Assembly (NCBI GenBank): GCA_032207245.1
Contig: CM063502.1
Location: 108,784,691-108,848,690, forward strand
Length of the DNA: 64,000 nt
From: Pardosa pseudoannulata
Lineage: Eukaryota; Arthropoda; Arachnida; Araneae; Lycosidae
Direction of reading: 5' to 3'
Made by a program: the position numbers and the translations under genes. The notes under the pieces were generated by a model. The model saw nothing but the letters and a program-made list of their open reading frames with translations. It was not told where the DNA came from and did not search any database. Shown piece after piece: positions 10,870-23,646 of this stretch. Each line of letters opens with the position of its first letter. The stretch's first letter is position 1.

Positions 10870-13580
10870 TTACATTTTAGTGTTACCTCTAACGAAATAC
10901 TTATTTTATGGTTATACAAAAGAGAATATATTTCCTGCACTTATATGAAGTTCAAATGCTATTGCAAAATGAGTAATTTTAACTGTAACTTTGTGTAGTT
11001 AAATCTCTAGACGAATTGGTTATGCTTTTATCGAATTCTTGATTAGGGCAGTAAAACTATCTTTTAAAATAATAAACGAAAATTTAAAATAAATATTACT
11101 CCCTAAATATTTTTTATGTTTCCAGTCTAAAAACGTATTTGTTTTTAAAAGACCACAATAATAATAGTAAAAAAAATTACAAAAAATGAATAAAATGAGT
11201 TAAAGGGAAAGCAAATTAACATAATGTGATGCTGTGTAACGAAAGGGTAAATGGAAGGGAACTGATGGCAATGACATGAAAAACAAAATTATCATGGAGC
11301 TATTTTTGTAGTTGAATACATCATAAACATTTAAGCTATGATTTGTTTCGTTAGAGAAATAAAACTGCATACTAGGGGGGAAAATGCATTAGCAGATTAG
11401 AATGTAACTTTATACGGGAAAAAAACTAAAGAGAAAGATGAAAAAGCAAGACTTCTCTTCATGAAGTAAATTCGATAAGCTAAAAGTTGTCAAACACATT
11501 AGAGATATGCTCTGTGTTTGTTTACAATTTGTTGTAATATGAGGTAAGATTTTTGTTATTAGGAGCTCAAAAATTTGTTAAAAGCACTCAAAATAGATTA
11601 TTATGTTTTCAGGTGTCAGTGCATATTAAGTAATCTGAAATGTAACTTTAATTTTTAGTAGTTAAATCTCTAGATGTTGCGGTCATTACCGAATTCATAA
11701 TTGGAGCAGTACAATATTCATTCAAAAAATATTCAAACGAGAGATCAAAATAAAAGATACTCGCTTAACATTTCATATGTTTAAAGGCCTAAAAAATACA
11801 TGACTGGAAAAATCTTAATGATAATATTTAAAAAAAAGCTTACTAAAAATAAATAAATTCAGTTAAACTGAATAAAAATTAGCATAATATGATACTGTAT
11901 AACATAAAGGTAAATAATATAGATCTGATGCCAATGATAACGAAATATCATACTGCAGTTTTGTAGTTGAATACATCATGATTTTTTGAGCTATAATTTA
12001 TTTCGGGAGAAAAATAAAAATTTGTATAAGACAAAAGGGGATACTTCAGTTGATTACAGTGTCACACTACAGAAAAAATTAAATAAAAAAAGAATTGAAA
12101 ATAACAAAATTTTTCTCCATGATGTCTTAATAGATTAAATCAGATAAAAGCTGTCAAATGTATTAGAGATATGCACTGTGTTTGTTTTCAATTTGTTATA
12201 AGGAGAGGTTAAAAAACAATTTTGTTATTAGAACAAACATTTTTGAAATAATCCTTGAGATAAGTTATTAACATATTTTTTTAAGTTTTACTGTTAAATG
12301 AGTAACTTTAACTGTAACTTTAATTACGATTAGTTAAATATCTAGATGCTTCATTCACGTCATTACTAATTATGGGAGTGGGTTTTTCGTTTAAATTAAT
12401 ACCCATATAAGAAATCAAAACGAAATATACTGTTATAAATTTCGTATACATTTTAATCTACAAATTATTTACTTTAAAAAGATCGTAATTAATAAAATCT
12501 TTCTAAAATGCTGAATAAATTCAGTTAAAATGAATGAAAATAAACTTAAAATGACGACGTGTATTGAAAGGGTAAATGGAATGAAACTGATATCAATGAC
12601 ACTAAAGCCATAATTGTCATACCTCCACTTTGTAATTGAATACATAAGAATTTTTCAATCTATGATATTTTAGGAAGAGAAATACAATTTTGTGTAGAAG
12701 AAATAAAAAGAAAAACATTCAGAAATTAAAAGTAACTCCACAGAAAAAAAACTGAAAATATGGTAACTTCCTTCCAAGAAGTTTAAATTGAATGATCTAA
12801 TCGAGGTGTTTCTAACTTGTAAGGGCTCGAGGGCCAAATCGGAAACCTTATGCATATTGCGGGCCTCACTTGCGTAATTGGCCTATTACCATAAATTTCT
12901 ACAACTAGGACAGACATGTTAGTAGGAAATAATATTTATAGTTTAAGGATGCAAAATTTTTAATAAATTTTGAAATATATTATTAATAGGCTTTTCAAGT
13001 GCCATTGCAAAATGAGTAATTTTAACAGTAACTTAAGTTAAATTTGTCGATGCTTTTCTAATGTCATTATCAATTTCATAATTAGTAGAATTTTTTGTTT
13101 AAAGTAATGCAGAAATGAAAAATCAAAATATAAGATTCCAGGTTAAAACATCGCATATAATTAATTCTAAACAAAGGTTTACCCCGAAAAGCCATAATTC
13201 AAAATATTACATAAAAGTTAACTAAATTCTGTTAAAGTGAATTCCAATCGACATAAATTTACGTTGTGTAACGAAAGGGTAAATGGTAAGGAAATGACGC
13301 CAATGACACAAAGCAAAATTATCATACTGTTCTTTTGTAGCTGAATACATCATAATTTTTGAAGGTCTGGTTTGTTTCTGGAGACAAACATATAACTGTG
13401 CATAGGTACAAAAATAAACGCTTTAACAGGTTAATGCTTTAAGAGGCAACTCCACAGGACAAAATTAACTGAAAAGAAGATTTTCCTTCATGAAGTGTTA
13501 GTAAATTGGATGATCTAAAAGCTGTCAAGCGCATTAGAGAAATGCACTGTGTTTATTTATAATTTGTTGAAGTGTGGGGT
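10870..13580. repeat. Four degenerate tandem units of ~665 bp
   Basis: The same landmarks recur in order. AAAGGGTAAATGGAA-like segments fall near 11237, 11900, 12562 and 13268, spaced 663, 662 and 706 bp. The landmark ATTAGAGATATGCACTGTGT recurs near 11499, 12163 and 13534 and is missing from the third unit, where a foreign hAT-like piece sits. Units are heavily diverged and no ORF is conserved between them. Confidence 0.8.
12799..12885. mobile_element. hAT-like terminus fragment
   Basis: A GC-richer piece reading GAGGTGTTTCTAACTTGTAA, then GGGCTCGAGGGCCAAAT and later GCGGGCC, resembles common hAT ends of the CAGGGGTGTCAAACT...GGGCC type. It interrupts the third ~665-bp tandem unit. Both true termini are not visible. 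Confidence 0.4.
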
Positions 13581-14147
13581 AAGAAAACATTTTTGTGGAT
13601 ACGGGCTAAAAAAGACGAAAGAAGGTTTTCAGCTGGGCGCAGCTTGATTAGAACTACGATATCTATCTCACTTAACTACAAAAACAACAACAACAAAAAA
13701 AAACACCTAAAAATGCGAAGAAAAAAAAGTTTATCAACCCGCAATGAAAATAATTACTACTAAAGCTTATACTAAAACTTATATATATTAATAATAGTTC
13801 AAAAAGATTTTTCTCAGAATTTTTTTTAATATTTTAAGAACATTTGAAATATTGCTAGAGTATTTCTAAATGCTCCAATCCCTTTTTAAATTTATCAACT
13901 ATTTATCTCATACCTTATAAATTAAAAGTTTGTTAAAAATAATGTGTTTTTAAATCTTCTAAATATGTACTTTATCCTCTCACTCAGTTATTATATCGAA
14001 ATCAAATAAGTAATTTTTTAAGTTTTATATTTAAAATGGTATTTTAGATCAACAATGACTAAAAGAAAGATCGTCTTGTAAGTATCCCCATGGATAACAA
14101 AGCTGATTCTATTATCATCTGCACAATTTGTCTTAAAAATACAAATA
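13581..14147. other. AT-rich stretch without recognised feature
   Basis: Low-complexity A-rich DNA. The 63-residue plus-strand ORF starting at 13572 is Lys/Asn-rich because of A runs and is not supported as a gene. Confidence 0.55.
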
Positions 14148-14300
14148 GTGTTTATACATTTTTGTAATGATTTTGGCTTTCTTCATGAATTTAAATTTAA
14201 ATGCCAAAATTGAAAGCTTGGCTGGCATCAAATTGTAAAAGGTTTCAAATATTGACTTAAGTACTAAAATATTCTATACTAAAAGGTTAATAAAAAAATA
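14148..14300 (+). mobile_element. Mariner 5'-end fragment
   Basis: This segment matches the start of the mariner at 56521. Both contain a GTGTT...ACACATTTTTGTAA-like terminus followed by CTTTCTTCATGAATTTAAAT and a GGCAT...AATTTGAT block. The rest of the element is not present downstream. Confidence 0.6.
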
Positions 14301-14366
14301 AATAAAAATTGAAAGAAAAGAAAATGTTAATGAAAAAGTATTTAAAAAAATTTAAATTGAAAAAAG

Positions 14367-14550
14367 TTATCTGATATTTAAAAAAATTAATTGTATTTGT
14401 TCAGTTAAACGTCATTGTACATGTGTAAAAACTTTAATAATTAATAATTAATCAATAATTTCCAAAATCTTTTCTCTCATTCCCATTAGAAAAGAAAAAT
14501 TATGAAAATCTCAAAAATAATTTAATATCTATGAATAGCTTTTTGAGAGA
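14367..14550. repeat. Dispersed repeat, copy 1 of a ~180-bp block
   Basis: Almost the same ~180 bp recurs 955 bp downstream (15322-15502). Shared words include TTAATTGTATTTGTTCAGTT and TTAATCAATAATTTC. It has no ORF and no clear inverted ends. Confidence 0.85.
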
Positions 14551-15109
14551 TAATTATTTTTTGAATCTACTACCAAAATTGCGAGATAATTATTTCCTGA
14601 ATATACTTCCGAAATTAGTATTATGTTTTTCAGTATTCACGTTTGACCGTACTTGACGAGTGCACAACAAATGAAACGAGTATACTATCTCACCTTCAAA
14701 GGCATGTTTGACAGTGAACTGTGATCAATCATCGTAAAGACGAGAAATTAATGAACAAGATGATTTTATCAACTTTCTCTCTTGCTATATGATCGAGTTT
14801 AAATAAAATAAACCTTGTATCTAAGCGGCATTCCTGGACGTGCTTTTGAAGAACCAGTCAGCATTAGGAAGAGAACTCTAAACCAAATCCAAAAATAACA
14901 TCTAAATAAATAACCCTCCCATGGCCTTTGACATTACAGTTTTTGTTCCACCCTGTCAGTAAAAATACAAATCATTAATAAGAAGGGTCTTTATTCGTGA
15001 TATGTTCATCTATTTAGTTGTCATAGAGGGTGTTCATCTTCTGAAGATTTTTTTTTTTTATTTCTATAACCCATGGACATTTCTTTTTTATTCAAACGGA
15101 AGTTCATCT

Positions 15110-16840
15110 CCAGTACTGGCTTCTTAGTCAGCTACGTAAAAGTAAAGCCTGTAAAATGTTAGTTAAGCGAGATAAAGACGGTTGATTAAAAACTAAAGCG
15201 GGTCATGGTATTAAATATCGTTTAAGATATTTATGGGAAGATGGTGCCCTAAGCAATTAAAGCACAAAATGTTTTCTTGAATGATTCTTCGTCTGTTAAA
15301 AATTAGATTTTTATACATGCTGTATCTGATATTTAAAAAAATTAATTGTATTTGTTCAGTTATACGCTGTATATGTGTAAACACTTTAATAATTAATAAT
15401 TAATCAATAATTTCTAAAATCTTTTCTTCCGATCCCATTAGAAAAGAAAAAGAATGAAAATCTCAAAAATAGTTTAATATTTGTGAATAGCTTTTTGATA
15501 ATTTTTTTTTGAATGCTGGATGAGTAAACAAACAAGGGAGAAGTTGACAGTTTGGTTTCCACCTAACTAATAGTCAGTTTAGAGTAAGGGAATGAATTCA
15601 GTGATTAAAATAAAGTAACTTTTACATGCACTCAGAATTAATACATTAGGATTATTAGCATTAAAATTAAATTTCAATTAACGTAATGTCTTCATATTTC
15701 AGTTCAGAGGTCAGATAAGGAAGCAAAACTTTTATTAGTTAAAAGAAAAACTTGTAAAATATTAGTTTGACAAGGTAAAGACAGTTGATTAGTATCTAAT
15801 AAGGGTCATGATTTTAAACAGTGCCTAATTTAAAAGGAGGAGGAACTGTGCTGAAATGAAAATCATTGGTCTATTAAGAGCATAGTAGCAATATTTTTCG
15901 AAGATTAATGTAAATTTATAATATTTTGACGTCTAATCTTAGTTATCTAATTGTCATGAAACATTAGGATTTCGAAGAATCAATGTATAACACACAAAAT
16001 ATTTGGGAAATTTAATAATTTCTTTTATAGAAGTCAATACACACCAACGCTTCTCCATTGTAATGCATTCGTATGTTTTTTAATACAAAATCATCTAGGC
16101 ATCAATAAAATCCAATCATTCTGTTATAGAAGGTATAGGGCTAATAAAGCAATCGAGATCCTTAACGGAGATTAAAGTGGTTTTGGTAAAGAAGAGGTCC
16201 AGTACACTTAAGTATTGGGAATGTTAAAAATAAGGTTAAATCCTGTTTTAGCATATGCAAATGTTACACTTTTTACGTTTTGTCTTTTAAAAAATTCCTT
16301 TTATAATTGTTATAAATACATTGAAATGGGGGCCGCCTTCAAAGTTGGGGCACGGGTTCATGTGCTTAATTCAATGTCTTAAATCAAGCCCTAGATTTAA
16401 TATTATTTAAGAAGTTTATGCGACGGTGGTGCCACACTAAATGGTAAACCCTAAATGTTCTCTTAAATGTTCCTTGGTCTATTAAAAATTATATTTTTAT
16501 GCATGCTTTGAAAGCTACAAGAGCAAACAAAGGGATAAACAGGCAGTTTAAGAGTGCCACTTTGAATATTTTAGGGAGATTCAAAATATTTGAAAAGTCT
16601 GAAGTTGAATTTTATATAGATTACACGCTTTTTGTTCTGAAGATTACTTGGAAGTAATCCTCAATTTCTACTAAGGGAATGCAGTATGAATTCAGTGATT
16701 AATATAAACTACCTTTTATATGCACTCACTATTAATACATTATGATTACTAGCACTAAAATTAAATTTCACTTAACATAATGACTTCATCTTCAGTTAAG
16801 AGGTCAGATATGGGAGCTAAACACTTATTAGTTGGAGATC
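15110..16840. repeat. Diverged ~1.1-kb tandem duplication with insertions
   Basis: Ordered landmarks recur: AAAGACGGTTGATTA near 15175 and its variant near 15778; GGTGGTGCC-like words near 15240 and 16426; GAATTCAGTGATTAA at 15594 and 16688; and an AGGTCAGATA word near 15710 and 16801. The first unit has gained the ~180-bp dispersed block, the second about 500 bp of other sequence. No coding sequence is conserved. Confidence 0.7.
15322..15502. repeat. Dispersed repeat, copy 2 of the ~180-bp block
   Basis: Near copy of 14367-14550 in the same orientation, lying inside the first unit of the ~1.1-kb duplication and absent from the second unit, so it arrived after that duplication or was lost from one unit. 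Confidence 0.85.
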
Positions 16841-17582
16841 TCTCTCACGCATATATTAAGACAAGCTTAATGCCTCCATTACTTAAGTAGTGTCTGGAAC
16901 AGTGCTTCAAGTTATTAATTTGTTTTGCACAAGTACTTTAGTGTCTGTTTTTGCTTCTTTATTTAATTAACCGTAACAACAGTCCTGAGAATAGACCTAG
17001 TTCTCAGCTTAAGAAGCACAACTACCTTAATCATAAGTCACAGCACTATAAAGAGATTGTAAAAATGTATTTATAAATATATAAAACGTATATTTTGCGC
17101 GCCAAATGATATAAAAAGAAATTTTGGATTAAAAGTTTGATCACAATAAAATAGGTTTTAGAGGAATGTCTGATATACTTTTAGGTTTCTGCAAGAAAAG
17201 TAAATATGTTAAAATCTTAAATAATAATAATAAATCTTAACTCATCATACATACATAAATGGAAAGGGAATCAAAACTAAAAGATATGAAAATACTGATG
17301 AAAAATACCATTAAGCACATATCTTCCTAGAAAATTGCACATATATTTAGAAAAAGTTTGTTTTCACATTTGCGGTGCTTCAAATTATATAATTCATCTC
17401 TACCTCCAAATGACGACAAACGAAATAAACATACTTGAAATGTTGTTAGAAATACATAGATTAATAGGATTTCTTAAAAGTTTCTTGTTAGTTATTTGTA
17501 AACAATTATTTCGAACATACATATTCATTATAAAATATCACAAATACACAGTTAATTAGGTTTAATATAACAAAACTTGATA
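16841..17582. other. AT-rich stretch without recognised feature
   Basis: Includes short ATAATAATA runs near 17220. The 74-residue ORF at 17335 has no recognisable motif or splice context. Confidence 0.55.
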
Positions 17583-17584
17583 TA

Positions 17585-18294
17585 CACTCATGTCCATAAA
17601 TTAAGGATAATGAAGTTCAGGCAATGAAAGAGACAAAAGCCAAACAAATTTGACTTATTTGTAAAGTCTATTTATTAAACAAAAGGTAAAGAGCAAAAAA
17701 GATGCTATATGTTTGACATAATTAATAAAAATTGCGATTTTTACTCCCTGGAGCAAATTTCAAAAAAGAACCTATTTACAGAAAACAGTATAACATGGTT
17801 AGTATGATGGTTAATACGGAGTAACTGCCAAATACCGGTCATCATTCGGCGTAGTAACTCGGGGGTGACCTGTGCTGTAACATCTACTCACATTACCATC
17901 ATGTTCGAATCGTTGCCAAAGCCTGGAGATGACACTCTGGGCGATTCCAAGTTCCTCGGATACTTTCAGCTGGGTACGCCCACATTCCAGACGTCCGATA
18001 ATTCTACCACGTAAAAAATCATCCAAATGCTTCCTTTGTGCCATAACTATGTGGTTATAGCACTGAATGGCTTTTAAAGCGCTTGTGAACAATTTTACTT
18101 CTTTGCTACCATTCCTTATATACCCCTTTCATACACTCTCGTCATTGAGACGTACTATCCGCGCCATCTGGTGGTTTCCTGCAATTTGCATATTCTTCTT
18201 CAAGATGTGTGCGATAATTCTACAGATGAAATTTTTATTTTAGAGCTCAATTTCTGTGTGATTCTGAATTATCCTTAATTTATGGACATGAGTG
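17585..18294 (-). mobile_element. Internally deleted Tc1-like transposon
   Basis: The element is flanked by TA on both sides. Its termini CACTCATGTCCATAAATTAA (and the following GGATAA) are perfect inverted copies of each other. It is about 710 bp against roughly 1.3-1.7 kb for a full Tc1 element, and keeps only the start of the transposase gene on the minus strand. Perfect termini suggest that it could still be moved by an intact relative. Confidence 0.92.
17811..18044 (-). pseudogene. Tc1 transposase N-terminal fragment (HTH domain)
   Basis: Starting at the ATG that gives MAQRKHLDDFLRGRIIGRLE, 77 codons stay open. The translation has the first DNA-binding helix-turn-helix of Tc1/Tc3 transposases: GRTQLKVSEELGIAQSVISR is the recognition-helix region, followed by a WQRFEHDGNVSR linker and a GHPRVTTPNDD stretch. 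A full transposase is about 340 residues with a DDE catalytic domain; that domain is entirely missing here. Sixteen extra in-frame codons lie upstream but are unlikely to be translated, since family members start at this methionine. Confidence 0.85.
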
Positions 18295-18296
18295 TA

Positions 18297-18934
18297 ATTC
18301 TTCATTAGTATATCGTATGAGATCAAATATAATTTTATTTCATATGGAATATTACTGTTCCAAAACAAGAATTTGGTTATCAAATCATTTTTCTAAATGA
18401 TCCAGTTATGTGATAGATACTCCTATATTTACAAAATTTTTAATTTGAAATTGCTTTTAGACTCATGCTCTGGTTAGTATCAAAACTATTACAGAAATTT
18501 CAAAAGAAAATTATATATAATATATTAATAATATTTTGTTTGTTTTTCACTATTTTTCCCTCCTCGAACGAACGAAATTGCCTTGTTAATTTGGTGCCTG
18601 ACATCTTTAGTCTTAAAGCTTCATATTCGCATTCATTGATTTTCTAGTTCTGATTTTTAACAGGAGTAGAAAAATTCTTGGCTTGTTAAAATTCTAGAGA
18701 TTTTTTCGAGTTATTAAATCTTAAAATGATTATTTTGTTTCAAAATCATTTTTGTAAAGTACCAAACAATAGCTGCTAAAACATTTCCTCCATTATGTAA
18801 GCATATAGATATATATGTGTGTGTATGTCTAGGAAAATTAATAAAATTATACTGGCCAAACAAAATTTTCAAATCTGACCTATATATCCGCTACCAACAG
18901 CAAACATATAACTCTAATAATAAAAAAGCTGACA
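18297..18934. other. AT-rich stretch without recognised feature
   Basis: No element ends or exon signals stand out. A short TATG/GTGT run lies near 18806. Confidence 0.5.
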
Positions 18935-19173
18935 TGGTCATGGATTGGGAATATTCTTAGAATGTCAACAGAGGACCCAACTAGAATAGCCCTCACGTGG
19001 TCCCCTGACCGGAAAGGAAGAGAGGGTGCTTAACGCTAACCTGACCTCGGATGGCTATCCAGGAAAGAAATGACCTTTAGCTGGCCAAGCTGGGGGGAGT
19101 GCCAGAGAGGCGACATTGAACCGGAAGGGATGGAACGCAACACTTGCGGCCTCATGCGTCACTGGGCGTTTAG
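18935..19173 (+). pseudogene. LINE reverse-transcriptase C-terminal remnant
   Basis: One frame reads WIGNILRMSTEDPTRIALTW and then SPDRKGRE, and a later frame reads LNRKGWNATLAASCVTGR followed by a stop. This is the typical end of endonuclease/reverse-transcriptase LINEs, where W.GH.LR....RIAL.W.P...RKRGRP is followed by W......A.C. and the stop. Two or more frameshifts and stops separate the pieces. A SINE is inserted right at its end with a target duplication. Clade not assigned. Confidence 0.65.
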
Positions 19174-19174
19174 A

Positions 19175-19359
19175 TTGGTTTGGTTTGGTTTGGTTTGGAG
19201 CGCTACGGTCTACTGTTTTGCACACGAGGGCTAATGAGACCGGGACCTACAGTTTAAAGCCGACTCCGAACGGCTACAAACATCCATGCCAGCAGCGGGA
19301 TTCGAACCCACGAACTCCGGTTCCGAAGAGCAGCACTCTACCATTCGGCCATCGTTCGG
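19175..19359 (-). mobile_element. tRNA-derived SINE (family 1), full length
   Basis: The minus-strand copy has the tRNA head (B-box GGTTCGAATCC and an A-box-like TGGCCGAATGG), the family body and a four-fold GGTTT tail on the plus strand. It is flanked by a target duplication CACTGGGCGTT on both sides, the left copy having one extra T before AGA. It landed in the LINE remnant's last codons. Confidence 0.92.
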
Positions 19360-19383
19360 CACTGGGCGTTAGAAAACAGAAGA

Positions 19384-19387
19384 ATAT

Positions 19388-19422
<35 letters not shown>

Positions 19423-19485
19423 TACATATATATATATGTGTGTGTGTACACACATATATATGTGTGTGTGTGTGTGTGTGTATGT
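19384..19485. repeat. Compound microsatellite (CATA)n, (CA)n, (GT)n
   Basis: CATA, CA, TA and GT blocks in series. A 151-codon ORF running through the SINE and this array is fortuitous. Confidence 0.95.
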
Positions 19486-19487
19486 GT

Positions 19488-20485
<998 letters not shown>

Positions 20486-20559
20486 AATGATGGCAATCTT
20501 TGGGGTTTTGTACAAAATACCTACATTAGTTTCCCGATCTAGTTTACTTTTAATTACAC

Positions 20560-20569
20560 ACATACACAA

Positions 20570-20666
<97 letters not shown>

Positions 20667-20670
20667 CATG
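20560..20670. repeat. (CA)n(TA)n microsatellite
   Basis: CA block followed by a TA block with a few interruptions. Confidence 0.95.
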
Positions 20671-22301
20671 CGTAATGGGTGTTTTTTACCTACTACAAAC
20701 TTACAATGGTATAATGTTGGATAAAGAACAGTCTCTAGGCCATGAAAAAAACAGAAAAATTGGGCAATAAAAAGATGAATTTTTTAAGACAATTTGTTTT
20801 TAAAAACATTTTACATTTACTTATATAATTCCATGGGAGCACAAGGGCAAGCCAATCAGAGGTATTAAGAGTATAAAATGTAAGGACGCTAACGATCGAA
20901 ATTACTTTGCGTTAAGTAGTTATATAAGATAAGTTGAGGTAAGCCGAAATTAAGTATGTGTTCCCCTGGTCACCATAGATTGCGAGAATGAACAGAAAAA
21001 CAAAGACTTTTTTCCAAAGATTGTCATTTTAGGTGTAGTATCACTAGAAATTTATTTTAGAACATGATTATATTTAAGTTAGTTAAAATATCGTTTCATA
21101 TCTTTCTAAATACTACATATACTATTCGTCTAATACCGAACAATTATGATCAAGTACCGATCAATTCACGCTTTCTATCACCTTTTTTGGTAGAATCAAC
21201 ATTGATATCTATGAATGAACGACATTAGCATATTCATTTCTAATTTAAGGTGATAATATAGGCTTATTCGATGTGAACCTAGACCTTACTCTTTAAAATG
21301 TGTGCAAGTTGAACTTTGATTGAGAAAACGCTATTTTAATTTATTTTTCACATTGCTATTTTTAAATAGCAATGTTAAAAATAAACTAAAATAGCATTTT
21401 AGTCATAATTTGAAAAGTCATAAATTGAAAAAAGTGTGAGCATTATAAGAGTTCAAAAATTACATTAATTGAATGAAAAATGTTGTGGATAGCAACTAAA
21501 TAGTATGTAGTTTTTATTAAATTGATGTCTTTCTAAGGAAAAATTCTCAGTAGGCGGCATTTAATGAGCATCATTAACATTTTACATCTTCTTCGAAAGG
21601 ATAAAATGAGACCGATTATATCTTATTTGAAAATAAATGGTAGAGAAGGCTTATTTTCTGTCACCCTTCGACCGATTTCAACATTCGTCATTTTATATTC
21701 CATTATACGTTATCAAAACATAATTTATTTTCTGAAACGTATGGATAATAAGAGTTTCAGAAATGATCCTAGCGTCTAAAATGGAATTACAAAGCCATCA
21801 CTTTGATTTTATTAAGCAAATGACTCTTTCTGAACTTAAAAAAGTTTTTGAAATAAAATTAAGTACCGCTGTAATAGCAAGTTTTCACAACAGATGTGTC
21901 TGCGGTTAGATGTGAATCTTAATCAGCTACAACAAATCCTACGCAAGGAGGAAAAAACAACTTGTATATATGTCGCCTTGAGACTCAATCGGAATAACAG
22001 ATTCGTTGAAATGTGTGGGTGAAGCGAAGATAAGCATTCGTTGTTTTTACGCAGATAGGAAGTACAAAAGAAAGGCTGAGAATCAACATCCGTTATAAAC
22101 ATGGCTAGAAATTTAATGATTTTTGATTTTTTACTTTAAGGAAATACAGACACAAAACATTTTATTTTTTACGTGTGATTTATTTCCTCTTAGTTGGATA
22201 TATTATAATAACGAATCTCGTTATTTATTGATATTTTGCTCACTCCCATATAGCTTGATATTTTTCTAAATGTGAACTTTCCCAAAACATCTTTTTTTTA
22301 T
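20671..22301. other. AT-rich stretch; long imperfect hairpin at 21330-21395
   Basis: At 21330-21395 GCTATTTTAATTTATTTTT pairs with AAAAATAAACTAAAATAGC and the stem continues through CATTGCTATT/AATAGCAATG to a tight centre. No gene is supported; the 71-residue ORF at 21564 has no recognisable domain. Confidence 0.6.
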
Positions 22302-22415
22302 TTGGTTTGGTGCCCTAAGGTCTAGTTTTTTCCCTACACATTGGCTAATGAGACCGGGACCTACTGCTTAAAGCCGATTCTGAACGGCTACGAACATCCA
22401 TGCCACAGTAGGATT
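22302..22415 (-). mobile_element. SINE family 1, body only (partial)
   Basis: The body and tail of the SINE are present, but it stops at the first bases of the B-box region, where the next SINE copy begins. The tRNA head of this copy is missing on both sides. Confidence 0.85.
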
Positions 22416-22593
22416 GGTTTGGTTTGGTTTAGGGCACTACGGTCTACTGTTTTGCACACGAGGGCTAATGAGACCGGAACCTACTGCTTAAAGCCGATTC
22501 CAAACGGCTACGAACACCCATGCCATAGTGGGATTCGAACCCACAAACTCCGGTACTGACGATCAGCGCCCTAACAATCAGCCATCGTTCGAC
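22416..22593 (-). mobile_element. tRNA-derived SINE (family 1), full length
   Basis: Complete minus-strand copy with B-box GGTTCGAATCC, body and GGTTT tail. It abuts the preceding partial copy head to tail, giving a dimer-like arrangement in the same orientation. Confidence 0.9.
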
Positions 22594-23326
22594 CTAAGTT
22601 AAGTTTTTGAAAAGATAGATGATATTATCAGACTTAAGTAAAATATCCTTCCAGCAGTGAAAGTCTTTTTATTGAACATATTATTCTATTCTATGATCCC
22701 CCATTTAGACAAATATTTTATAATGCAGTCATTTAGGTTTCACTTTAAAAAATATGTGCAAATGGACCAATATTTATTTGATTCCTTGATACTAAAACAT
22801 TTAGAGATTTATGACTTGATGCTTATGTATTTTATAAAACAGCATTGATATTTGCATTGATTTCTTTCTCATTAACAAGTGTATAATTGTGTATTATATA
22901 ATGGAAAACAAATTTTTCATGCATTGTAATTAGAATTTTATAAGAAATATTAAAATTTTAAGACTTATGTATTCGTAATACTTTTCATTTTTGATATTCA
23001 AATGAAAGTTGATAATTATTCAGAATTTCTTACTTATTGATATTGCTTTTTGACTTTTCCTTAAAGCTTTAATAGAGTAAAATCAGTGTAATTCTCGAAA
23101 ACGTCAAATTAACCTAAATATTAATTTAAGATTGTTAAGATTTATTTTCTATTACTTAATATGCTACACAGACTTATTAAAGAAAGGAAATTGTAAACAA
23201 AATTTTTTTCATACACTTAAGTTAAATAAAAGAAATTATACAGTGAGATAAATGTTTAGAAATTAGCGGAACCATAAAGAGAATAAAAAACCTAAAAGTG
23301 ATTAGAATTCTAATAATTTCTTTCAG
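22594..23326. other. AT-rich stretch without recognised feature
   Basis: Nothing supported; the 63-residue ORF at 22657 has no motif. Confidence 0.5.
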
Positions 23327-23362
23327 GGAAAGGATAAAGACATCATCGCTACTGCTGACTGA
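23327..23362 (+). CDS. Possible short terminal exon (very tentative)
   Basis: A pyrimidine-rich acceptor ending in TTTCTTTCAG is followed by 11 codons (GKDKDIIATAD) and TGA. The composition is less A/T-skewed than the surroundings. With so few codons and no known partner exon, chance is a real alternative. Confidence 0.2.
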   Translation, partial: GKDKDIIATAD

Positions 23363-23574
23363 AATTCCATTTGAATTAATCTTTTAGCCTCATTTTTGAA
23401 AGGGGGAATAATTTCCCTGCTTTAAAATCCATTCTACTAGTTTTGAGCTGTGTTGTTTTTAATTTTTACAATTCCGTGTACTAAGCACAGATAGAGAAAG
23501 CAAGTACTATAATCGTTAAAAAAAATTGTTAGATTTAGAGAGATATAATCGTTTAAATTTTCGTTAAGAGTTCG

Positions 23575-23646
23575 GCACAGTGGGATTGGAACCCGCGGAC
23601 TCCGGTACCGACGACCAGCACCCTAACGGTTTGGCCATGGTTCGGT
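23575..23646 (-). mobile_element. SINE family 1, tRNA-head fragment
   Basis: Only the tRNA-like head is present, with a mutated B-box (GGTTCCAATCC on the minus strand) and a preserved A-box region. The body is missing. Confidence 0.8.

Noticed and set aside
14640..14705. Possible 25-bp minus-strand micro-exon before GTGAGATAG
   Set aside because: Donor and acceptor are both mediocre and there are too few codons to judge.
14830..14902. Short plus-strand open stretch GIPGRAFEEPVSIRKR
   Set aside because: Reads well for 23 codons but has no clear acceptor and no recognised family; could be an unrecognised transposon relic.
21327..21398. MITE with inverted ends
   Set aside because: The hairpin has no target duplication and no second copy in the window, so it is reported only as a hairpin.
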